Source of the DNA: Pseudomonadota bacterium
GTDB lineage: Bacteria > Pseudomonadota > Alphaproteobacteria > Acetobacterales > Acetobacteraceae
Length of the DNA: 11,490 nt
Reading direction: 5' to 3'
Assembly (NCBI GenBank): GCA_021815835.1
Contig: JAKAZN010000022.1
Coordinates: forward strand, 1 to 11,490
Shown here: positions 5,646 through 11,490 of the stretch, in pieces
How the letters are laid out: each line of letters starts with the position of its first letter
How positions within the stretch are numbered: position 1 is the first letter of the stretch
The notes under the pieces: generated by a model
What the model was told of the DNA's origin: nothing
Databases searched by the model: none
The model's input: the letters and a program-made list of their open reading frames with translations, nothing else
Made by a program: the position numbers and the translations under genes

Positions 5646-7547
5646 ATGAGCGACGCGCCGTCCCCGCCGCCGATCTCGGGCGCGGCGGTCATCGCCGCCA
5701 TCCTGGCGACCCTGCCGGCGAGCCCGGGGGTCTATCGGATGCTCGATGCCAAGGGCGAGGCGCTCTATGTCGGCAAGGCCCGCGCGCTCAACAAACGGGT
5801 CGCCGCCTATACCCAGCCGGTCCGCCTGCCCGAGCGGCTCCGCCGGATGGTGGCGGAGACGCGGTCCATGGAGATCGTGACGACGCATACCGAGGCCGAG
5901 GCGCTGCTGCTGGAAGCGAACCTCATCAAACGCCTCAAGCCGCGCTTCAACATCGTCCTGCGCGACGATAAATCCTATCCCTGGCTGATGCTGACCGAGG
6001 ATCACCCGTTTCCACAGATCGCCAAGCATCGCGGCGCGCGCCTGCGCAAGGGCAGCTACTGGGGGCCGTTTGCCTCCGCCTGGGCGGTGAACCAGACGGT
6101 GACCGCGATGCAGCGCGTGTTCCTGCTGCGCTCCTGTGCGGACACGGTCTTCGCCGCCCGCACCCGACCATGCCTGCTGTTCCAGATCCGCCGCTGTTCC
6201 GCGCCCTGCGTCGGCCGCGTCTCTGAGGCCGAGTACGCCGCGCTGGTGGGCCAGGCGAAGGCCTTCCTGGAGGGCAAATCCGCCAGCGTGCAGCAGGACC
6301 TGGCAGCCGAGATGGAACACGCCGCCGGCGCACTGGAATTCGAGCGCGCGGCGGCCATCCGCGACCGCATCCGGGGCCTCACCCATGTGCAGGGCAACGA
6401 CGTCATCAACCCCGCGAGCCTGGGCGATGCCGACGTGATTGCCGCCTGGCAGGCGGCCGGGCAGACCTGCGTGCAGGTGTTCTTCATCCGCGGCGGGCGC
6501 AACAACGGCAATCGCGCACATTTCCCCACCCATGCGCGCGGGGAGGAGGCGCCTGTCGTGCTCGGCGCCTTCATCGCGCAGTTCTACGACGACAAGGCGC
6601 CGCCGCCGCTGCTGCTGGTCAACCATACGCTGCCGGAGCAAGCGTTGATCGCGGAAGCGTTGTCGCTGAAAGCCGGCCGCAAGGTCGAGATCGCGCTGCC
6701 CCAGCGCGGCGAGAAGCGCGCCGTGCTGGATCACGCCGAGATGAACGCGCGCGAGGCGCTGGAGCGCCGGCTCGCCGAAGCCGCAGGCCAGGCAAAGCTG
6801 CTGGAGGCGACAGCGACGCTGTTCGGCCTACCCGCGCCACCCGAGCGGATCGAGGTATACGACAACAGCCATATCATGGGCACCAATCCCTATGGCGCGA
6901 TGATCGTCGCGGGAGCGGAAGGTTTTCGCAAATCCGCCTACCGCAAATTCGCGATCCGCGGCCCCATCGCGCCGGGCGACGATTTTGCCATGATGCGCGA
7001 GGTGTTAAGCCGCCGCTTCGGCCGCGCCCAGCGTGAGCAGGCGGAGGGCGGCAGCCCGGAACTGCCCGACCTCGTGTTGATCGATGGCGGCGTGGGCCAG
7101 CTCTCGGCGGCGCGCGCGGTGCTGGAGGAGCTCGGGCTATCGGACGACATCCCGCTGGTGGCGATCGCCAAGGGACCGGACCGCGACGCCGGACGGGAAT
7201 GGTTCCACATGCAAGGGCGCCCGCCCTTCCAGCTGCCGCCGCGCGACCCGGTGCTCTATTTCCTGCAACGGCTACGCGACGAGGTGCACCGGTTCGTCAT
7301 CACCACGCACCGTGCCAGCCGGTCGCGCGTGCTGACGCAGAGCGAGCTCGACGAAATCACCGGCATCGGCGCAGCGCGGAAGCGGGCGCTGCTCAATCAT
7401 TTTGGCTCCGCGCGCGGCGTGAAGATGGCCGGGCTCGGCGATCTGGAAGCCGCGCCGGGGATCAGCCGGGAGACGGCGCGGCGCGTCTATGCGCATTTTC
7501 ATCCCGGCGCCCGGCTGGAGGAGGCCGGGCCGCGCCCCGGTCAGTAG
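5646..7547 (+). CDS. uvrC: UvrC, excinuclease ABC subunit C
   Basis: This encodes a full-length 633-residue UvrC, which makes both the 3' and 5' incisions around DNA lesions in nucleotide excision repair with UvrA and UvrB. Domains in order: GIY-YIG nuclease (SPGVY 26-30, YVGKAR 41-46, metal-binding glutamate E90); a cysteine cluster C164, C176, C184, C188 with the spacing of the UvrC iron-sulfur site; a UvrB-binding UVR motif (about 222-242); an RNase-H-like endonuclease domain with YDNSH (D406), DDF (445-447), LIDGG (D480) and DEVHRF (H548); and tandem helix-hairpin-helix motifs (about 566-617). The start at 5646 fits the family, but no strong Shine-Dalgarno precedes it. The last 7 nt overlap the convergent dehydrogenase gene. 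No intact LexA box lies upstream. Confidence 0.98.
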   Translation: MSDAPSPPPISGAAVIAAILATLPASPGVYRMLDAKGEALYVGKARALNKRVAAYTQPVRLPERLRRMVAETRSMEIVTTHTEAEALLLEANLIKRLKPRFNIVLRDDKSYPWLMLTEDHPFPQIAKHRGARLRKGSYWGPFASAWAVNQTVTAMQRVFLLRSCADTVFAARTRPCLLFQIRRCSAPCVGRVSEAEYAALVGQAKAFLEGKSASVQQDLAAEMEHAAGALEFERAAAIRDRIRGLTHVQGNDVINPASLGDADVIAAWQAAGQTCVQVFFIRGGRNNGNRAHFPTHARGEEAPVVLGAFIAQFYDDKAPPPLLLVNHTLPEQALIAEALSLKAGRKVEIALPQRGEKRAVLDHAEMNAREALERRLAEAAGQAKLLEATATLFGLPAPPERIEVYDNSHIMGTNPYGAMIVAGAEGFRKSAYRKFAIRGPIAPGDDFAMMREVLSRRFGRAQREQAEGGSPELPDLVLIDGGVGQLSAARAVLEELGLSDDIPLVAIAKGPDRDAGREWFHMQGRPPFQLPPRDPVLYFLQRLRDEVHRFVITTHRASRSRVLTQSELDEITGIGAARKRALLNHFGSARGVKMAGLGDLEAAPGISRETARRVYAHFHPGARLEEAGPRPGQ

Positions 7548-8500
7548 CCCGCCGCGCGGTCCACCACCTCCCGCAACTCCGACCCGTTGACGAAGCGGCC
7601 GAGATTCTCGGCGAACAGCCGCGCCACGATCGCATCCCGATTGGGATGCGGACCGCCGATATGCGGTAGCACCAGGATGCCAGGCGTGGTCCAGAACGGG
7701 TGCGTGGCGGGCAGCGGCTCCTGGCGAAACACGTCGAGGACCGCGCCGGCGATGCGTTTGTCCGTGACCGCTTCGATCAGGTCGGCATCGCGGATCAGCG
7801 CGCCGCGGCCGAAATTCAGCAGATACGCGCTGGTCTTCATCGCCGCGAGCCGGGTCGCGTCGATGAAGCTCTCGGTGGCCGGAGTTGCCGGCAGCAGCAG
7901 CAGCACGAAATCCGCCTGGCGCAGCACTTCGTCAGTGCGGGCGGGGTCGAACACCTCGGCCAGACCCGGCAAGGGAGCCGGATCGCGCCGCGTGCCGATC
8001 ACCCGCATCCCGAGCGCGCCCGCGAGGCGCGCGACATCCCGCCCGACGGCGCCGAGGCCCAGGATGGCGAGCGTCTTGCCGTTCAGCGGCGTCGCGATCC
8101 GCCGCGCCCAGTGGCTGCGTTTCTGGTCCTCGACGATGGCGCAATAGGGCTTGGTAAGATGAAACAGGGCGCCCAGAATGTTCTCCGGCATCGATTCCCG
8201 ATGCGTCCCGCGCGCGCAGGTGAGCACGAGGCCGGGCGGCAGGTCGGGTAGCGCCAGCCAGCCCTCCACCCCCGCAGTCAGCGCCTGCGCCCAGCGCAGC
8301 CGCGTCATGCGCGGGAGCAGCCCGGGGGGCACGCCCCAGGCGAGGAGCGCCTCGGTCGCTTCCAATTGCGCCGGGCTCGGTTGGGCAGTGCGCGACAGGG
8401 TCTCGGTTTCCACCGCGCCGCCAAGCCCCGCTTCTTCGATCGCCGCAAGATAGGGGGCGGGGGTGTCGGTCCAGAGCAGCAGGCGGGTTCGGCTCGACAT
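7541..8500 (-). CDS. D-2-hydroxyacid dehydrogenase (GhrA-like), NAD(P)-dependent
   Basis: This encodes a 319-residue oxidoreductase of the D-isomer-specific 2-hydroxyacid dehydrogenase family, which interconverts 2-oxoacids and D-2-hydroxyacids such as glyoxylate or hydroxypyruvate and their reduced forms. The nucleotide-binding motif is LGLGAVG (147-153). The catalytic triad is Arg in FGRGALI (R232), Glu in RQEPLP (E261) and His in LPHIGG (H280). The N-terminal part (1-100) is the substrate domain, divergent as usual. The ATG at 8500 is preferred, with AGGA about 10 nt upstream; the open frame extends to 8806, but that would run through the lexA operator and coding region. It is divergent from lexA and converges on uvrC with a 7-nt overlap. 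The exact substrate is open. Confidence 0.92.
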   Translation of the reverse strand: MSSRTRLLLWTDTPAPYLAAIEEAGLGGAVETETLSRTAQPSPAQLEATEALLAWGVPPGLLPRMTRLRWAQALTAGVEGWLALPDLPPGLVLTCARGTHRESMPENILGALFHLTKPYCAIVEDQKRSHWARRIATPLNGKTLAILGLGAVGRDVARLAGALGMRVIGTRRDPAPLPGLAEVFDPARTDEVLRQADFVLLLLPATPATESFIDATRLAAMKTSAYLLNFGRGALIRDADLIEAVTDKRIAGAVLDVFRQEPLPATHPFWTTPGILVLPHIGGPHPNRDAIVARLFAENLGRFVNGSELREVVDRAAGY

Positions 8501-8593
8501 CGGGTCGGCATCCTGGAGCTGTTTGTCCGAACTGTACCACCGAATCTCGGCCGGGGCGACGACCCCGCTGTTTTCGATTCGCGACGATATCGC

Positions 8594-8623
8594 TTGACCG
8601 GCCACCGGGAACTTATCTAGAAC
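8594..8623 (+). promoter_or_regulatory. lexA promoter with overlapping LexA (SOS) box
   Basis: GAAC-TTATCTA-GAAC at 8609-8623 is a perfect GAAC-N7-GAAC direct repeat, the alphaproteobacterial LexA operator. TTGACC (8594-8599) is a good -35 element, and TAGAAC (8618-8623, 18-nt spacer) can serve as -10, so bound LexA would cover the polymerase site. Transcription would begin near 8630, about 55 nt before the lexA ATG. Autorepression of lexA through such a box is established in the group. Whether it also controls the divergent dehydrogenase gene, about 110 nt away, is unknown. Confidence 0.85.
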
Positions 8624-8684
8624 ACGGTCCGGTTGCCGCTTTGTTCCAAATCGGCCGGCGCGCAAAAGGGAAACCCACTCCGCC

Positions 8685-9428
8685 ATGCTCACCCGCAAGC
8701 AGCACGACCTGCTGATCTTCATCGAGCGCCATCTGCGCGAGACCGGGGTCTCTCCCTCATTCGAGGAAATGAAGGATGCGCTTGGCCTGCGCTCCAAATC
8801 CGGCATCCATCGGCTGATTTCAGCGCTGGAAGAGCGGGGGTTCCTGCGCCGTCACCACCATCGCGCCCGCGCGCTCGAGGTGCTGCGCCTGCCGGAAGAC
8901 CGGGTTGCCAGGGGAGCTGCGCCGCCGTCCGAACCCGCCGATCGGGCCGGCCCCGGCGCCGCGCCGGCGACCGGCTTCAGCCCGAACGTGATCCGGGGCG
9001 ATTTCTCTTCCCGCCTCGCGGGCGCGCGCGCAAGCAAAGACGCATCGGCGGTGCAGTTGCCGCTCTATGGCCGCATCGCCGCCGGCCTGCCGATCGAGGC
9101 GCTGCGCGATCCCGCTGGCTATTTCGACTTCCCCACCGCGCTGCTGACCCGGGGGGAACACTACGCGCTGGAGGTCGCCGGCGATTCGATGGTGGATGCC
9201 GGCATCCTGGACGGCGACACGGTGGTCATTCGCAAGGACGAGACCGCCGAGAACGGACAGATCGTCGTCGCCCTTATCGACGAGGCGGAGGTCACCCTCA
9301 AGCGCCTGCGCCGGCGCGGCAATTCGATCGCGCTGGAGCCGGCCAACCCGCGCCACGAGACCCGCATCTTCCCGGCCGAGCGGGTGAAAGTACAGGGGCG
9401 GATGGTCGCGCTGGTTCGGCGCTACTGA
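8685..9428 (+). CDS. lexA: LexA, SOS response repressor and autoprotease
   Basis: This 247-residue protein is the SOS repressor: it binds operator DNA as a dimer and cleaves itself when RecA filaments form, releasing DNA-repair genes. Residues 1-66 are the winged helix-turn-helix (recognition region around [16 protein letters not shown]). A long Ala/Pro/Arg-rich linker (about 68-125) follows, longer than in E. coli LexA (202 residues) and in line with alphaproteobacterial forms. The S24 peptidase domain has the Ala-Gly cleavage site in GRIAAG (A133-G134), nucleophile S168 in AGDSMVDAG and general base K206 in VTLKRL. The ATG at 8685 begins the canonical MLTRKQ-type N-terminus; only a weak GGGA lies upstream. 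A consensus LexA box lies in its promoter. Confidence 0.97.
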   Translation: MLTRKQHDLLIFIERHLRETGVSPSFEEMKDALGLRSKSGIHRLISALEERGFLRRHHHRARALEVLRLPEDRVARGAAPPSEPADRAGPGAAPATGFSPNVIRGDFSSRLAGARASKDASAVQLPLYGRIAAGLPIEALRDPAGYFDFPTALLTRGEHYALEVAGDSMVDAGILDGDTVVIRKDETAENGQIVVALIDEAEVTLKRLRRRGNSIALEPANPRHETRIFPAERVKVQGRMVALVRRY

Positions 9429-9493
9429 GAACCGGGCTTGCCGTTCCGGCGCGGACGCGGTCTGATCGGCGCGCTCGCAGCGGGGAAACGGCA

Positions 9494-10183
9494 ATGACGC
9501 GGATCGTTCTGGTGCATGGCGCCTATCAGGGCGGCTGGATCTGGCGGGATGTCGCGGCGCTCCTGCGCGGCCAGGGCCATGATGTCCGCGCGCCCACCCT
9601 GGACGGCTGCGCCGAACGCGCCGGCACGCTGCGCCCCGGCATCACCACCGAGACCCATGCGGACGAACTCGCCCGGTTGCTGTTTTACGAGGACCTGACG
9701 GACGTCACCCTGGTCGGTACCAGCACGGGCGGCATGGCGCTTGCCCGCGCCGCCGAAACCGCGCCCGATCGCGTGGGCCGCCTGGTGTTGCTGGACGCGC
9801 TGGCGCTGCTCCCGGGCGAGGCGGTGTCGGCCATCGTCGATCGGCGCAACGCGGTGACCACCACGCTCGCGACTGGCCCCACGCGCGCGGACGCGGAGAC
9901 ACGGCTCTTCGCCGATCTGCCGCCCGCCACCCGCGCCTGGGCGCTCGAGCGCACCACGCCGCACCCGCGCGCGGTCCTGGAAGCACCGGTGATACTGGAC
10001 CGGTTCTGGGACCTGCCCTGGCGCGCGCGGGTCGTGCGCTGCCGCCGCAGCGTCAATCCGCCGGAGGCGCATCAACGCCGAGCCGCCGCCCGCCTGTCGG
10101 CGGAGTATGTCGAGCTCGACACGGGTCACTACCCGATGCTGAGCCTGCCTGCAGAGACGGCGGCGCTGATCGCCGCGGCCTGA
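9494..10183 (+). CDS. Alpha/beta hydrolase fold protein
   Basis: This encodes a compact 229-residue alpha/beta hydrolase, probably a cytosolic esterase or amidase. The oxyanion-hole motif is VLVHGAYQGGW (5-15), the nucleophile elbow is VGTSTGG (S77), and the catalytic histidine is H212 in DTGHYPM; the acid residue is not obvious. The N-terminus resembles small esterases of the salicylate-ester/pyrethroid-hydrolase type, but the substrate cannot be predicted. The ATG at 9494 is supported by GGGGA 7 nt upstream. The open frame continues upstream to 8633 only because the +2 frame across lexA lacks stops; that extension has no hydrolase homology and should not be annotated. It lies 65 nt after lexA in the same direction; co-transcription is possible, though no operator or promoter is seen in the gap. 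Confidence 0.9.
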   Translation: MTRIVLVHGAYQGGWIWRDVAALLRGQGHDVRAPTLDGCAERAGTLRPGITTETHADELARLLFYEDLTDVTLVGTSTGGMALARAAETAPDRVGRLVLLDALALLPGEAVSAIVDRRNAVTTTLATGPTRADAETRLFADLPPATRAWALERTTPHPRAVLEAPVILDRFWDLPWRARVVRCRRSVNPPEAHQRRAAARLSAEYVELDTGHYPMLSLPAETAALIAAA

Positions 10184-10194
10184 GCCGCGGGCGA

Positions 10195-10212
10195 CCCCGG
10201 GCCTTCCCGGGG
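10195..10212 (+). terminator. Strong GC hairpin after the hydrolase gene, possible terminator
   Basis: CCCCGGG (10195-10201) and CCCGGGG (10206-10212) form a perfect 7-bp stem with a CCTT loop, 11 nt after the hydrolase stop codon. No T-run follows on either strand, so it is at best a non-canonical terminator or an mRNA-stabilising stem. Its place between two transcription units makes it worth marking. Confidence 0.35.
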
Positions 10213-10269
10213 GCTTGGCCGCGCCGGCCGGATCGGCCAGCATCCCCTACAAAGACGGAGGATCCAGGA

Positions 10270-10674
10270 ATGCCCGACCGCGCCCGCCCCCAGCCCACGC
10301 CCGAAACCCAGCATTTCTGGGACGGCACCAGGGCTGGCGAGCTCCGCCTGCAGCGCTGTGATGCCTGCGCCAAGGTCTATTTCCCACCGCGCCCGTTCTG
10401 CCCCGCCTGCGCCTCGCGCCAGGTGAGCATCTTCGCCGCTTCCGGGCGCGGCAGCCTCTATAGCTATGTCATCCATCACCGCCCGGTGCCCGGCTTCACG
10501 CCGCCCTATGCGATCGCGGTGGTCCAGCTGGACGAAGGCCCGCGGATGATGAGCAACATCATCGACTGCCCGCAGACGCCGGAGGCCTTGGCGCTCGACA
10601 TGCCGCTCACGGTCGCGTTCGAAAAGCTGGACGACGAGATCACGCTGCCCCTGTTCCGCCCGGCGAAAGGCTAG
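10270..10674 (+). CDS. DUF35 / Zn-ribbon OB-fold protein (ChsH2-like)
   Basis: This encodes a 134-residue protein of the DUF35 family: an N-terminal helix with the family's FWDG motif (16-19), a rubredoxin-like zinc ribbon with C30-x2-C33 and C44-x2-C47, and a C-terminal OB-fold (about 55-130). Members act as partners of thiolase-superfamily enzymes or MaoC-type hydratases in acyl-CoA side-chain degradation, where the OB domain helps hold the CoA substrate. A thiolase-superfamily gene starts 5 nt downstream, the standard arrangement, so the two products probably form one complex. The start is well supported: GGAGGA (10257-10262) lies 7 nt before the ATG. The metabolic substrate is unknown. 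Confidence 0.93.
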   Translation: MPDRARPQPTPETQHFWDGTRAGELRLQRCDACAKVYFPPRPFCPACASRQVSIFAASGRGSLYSYVIHHRPVPGFTPPYAIAVVQLDEGPRMMSNIIDCPQTPEALALDMPLTVAFEKLDDEITLPLFRPAKG

Positions 10675-10679
10675 CCCCG

Positions 10680-11490
10680 ATGAAACCCAATTCCGTCGCC
10701 ATCGTCGGTGCCGCCGAAACGACCCGCCTCGGCACGATTCCCGATATGAGCCAGATCCAGCTGCACGCGGACGCCGCGCTGAACGCGATGGCCGATGCCG
10801 GGCTGAAACCCTCGGATATCGATGGCGTGGCGACCGCGGTCGAAACCCCGCCGCAGATCGCGCATTACCTGGGCATCACGCCGTCCTGGGTCGATGGAAC
10901 TTCGGTCGGCGGCTGTTCGTTCATGATCCATGTGCGCCACGCCGCCGCGGCCATCGCCTCGGGCCTGTGCAAGACCGTGCTGATCACGCATGGAGAAAGC
11001 GGCAAGTCCCGGGTGGGCCAGCCGGGGCGATCGGTGGCGCCGTCCTCGCTCGCGGGACAGTTCGAGCAGCCGTTCGGGCCGATGGGACCGCCGTCTTTGT
11101 TTCCCATCCCCGTGCTGCGCTACATGAAGACCTATGGCGTCACGCATGAGCAGCTGGCGATGGTTGCCGTCGTGCAGCGCGAATGGGCGGCGAAGAACCC
11201 GCGCGCGACGTTCCGCAATCCGATCACCGTCGAGGACGTGCTCAACTCCCGCATGATCGCCTATCCGTTCCGGTTGCTGCAATGCTGCCTGGTGACCGAT
11301 GGCGGCGGCGCGCTGATCCTGACCTCGGCCGAACGGGCGCGCGATTTTCCAACCAAACCGGTCTATATCCTGGGCACCGGGGAAAGCGTGGAAACGCCGA
11401 TGGTGAGCCAGATGGAGGATTTCACCTCCTCGCGCGCCTTCCGCGTGGCGGGGCCGACGGCGATGCGCGCGGCGGGGATAGCGCACAAGG
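10680..11490 (+). CDS. Thiolase-superfamily acyl-CoA enzyme (SCP2/DitF-type), 3'-truncated by window
   Basis: An open frame starts at ATG 10680 and runs without a stop to the right edge, giving the first 270 residues of a thiolase-fold protein. It begins with the strand NSVAIVGAAETTRLG. A cysteine (C79, in VGGCSF) falls where thiolases carry the nucleophile and is followed by the HAAAAIASGLC helix, and TDGGGALILTSAE (206-218) matches the family's second-half glycine motif. The C-terminal histidine/cysteine motifs lie outside the window. With the DUF35 gene 5 nt upstream, it could be a thiolase that cleaves 3-oxoacyl-CoA, or an Ltp2-type retro-aldolase; the retained cysteine favours thiolase chemistry but does not prove it. 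AAAGG inside the end of the DUF35 gene, about 9 nt upstream, could serve as ribosome binding site. Confidence 0.92.
   Translation, partial: MKPNSVAIVGAAETTRLGTIPDMSQIQLHADAALNAMADAGLKPSDIDGVATAVETPPQIAHYLGITPSWVDGTSVGGCSFMIHVRHAAAAIASGLCKTVLITHGESGKSRVGQPGRSVAPSSLAGQFEQPFGPMGPPSLFPIPVLRYMKTYGVTHEQLAMVAVVQREWAAKNPRATFRNPITVEDVLNSRMIAYPFRLLQCCLVTDGGGALILTSAERARDFPTKPVYILGTGESVETPMVSQMEDFTSSRAFRVAGPTAMRAAGIAHK

Noticed and set aside
5034..6734. 566-codon minus-strand open frame across folB, the uvrC leader and the first part of uvrC
   Set aside because: It is antisense to two certain genes, its translation is a low-complexity Arg/Gln/His/Gly-rich string with no domain, and long antisense frames are expected in GC-rich genes.
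8501..8806. Upstream extension of the dehydrogenase gene to 8806
   Set aside because: It would cross the LexA operator and antisense the lexA N-terminus; the family's N-terminus begins at the ATG at 8500.
9414..9434. GGTTC/GAACC inverted repeat at the end of lexA
   Set aside because: It is a 5-bp stem with an 11-nt loop and no T-run; it is neither a terminator nor an alphaproteobacterial LexA box.
8633..9493. Plus-strand open frame that runs through lexA in another frame and joins the alpha/beta hydrolase
   Set aside because: The stretch is an out-of-frame reading of lexA with no homology. The hydrolase starts properly at 9494 with a good ribosome binding site.

Overview
The window is GC-rich chromosomal DNA from an alphaproteobacterium. 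The evidence is an intact LexA box of the alphaproteobacterial direct-repeat type (GAAC-N7-GAAC) in front of lexA, an Hfq with the alphaproteobacterial rim sequence, and strong G/C preference at third codon positions. The family mix is compatible with Rhodospirillales/Acetobacteraceae, but that placement is inference. No tRNA, rRNA, insertion sequence, prophage gene or CRISPR array is visible. Most of the content is housekeeping or ordinary accessory metabolism.

Layout. Positions 1-2847 form a minus-strand cluster read right to left: a HAD phosphatase, hfq, hflX, and an inositol-monophosphatase-family gene cut by the left edge. Intergenic distances are short (84 nt, 13 nt, then a 4-nt ATGA overlap), which suggests one transcript for RNA regulation, ribosome-associated GTPase function and two small-molecule phosphatases. 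From 2995 the plus strand carries a possible 57-residue ORF, a zinc-dependent aspartoacylase/succinylglutamate-desuccinylase-family enzyme, a pteridine-reductase-like SDR, and folB. The SDR and folB are 3 nt apart and together point to pterin/folate metabolism. A 192-nt, less GC-rich intergenic region follows. It holds a candidate promoter, a 12-bp palindrome, a GC hairpin and a perfect DnaA box, and it precedes uvrC (5646-7547).

The 3' end of uvrC overlaps by 7 nt the convergent 3' end of a D-2-hydroxyacid dehydrogenase gene (7541-8500, minus). That gene and lexA diverge from a 184-nt region containing the LexA operator. After lexA come an alpha/beta hydrolase, a hairpin, then a DUF35 zinc-ribbon/OB protein and a thiolase-superfamily gene that runs off the right edge.

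Functional links: uvrC and lexA both serve DNA repair, but only lexA has a visible SOS operator. The SDR and folB are a plausible pterin pair. The DUF35 protein and the thiolase are a plausible acyl-CoA enzyme complex. I see no clearly new multi-gene system. The most unusual material is regulatory or small: the uvrC leader, the hfq leader, and the short ORF at 2995-3168.
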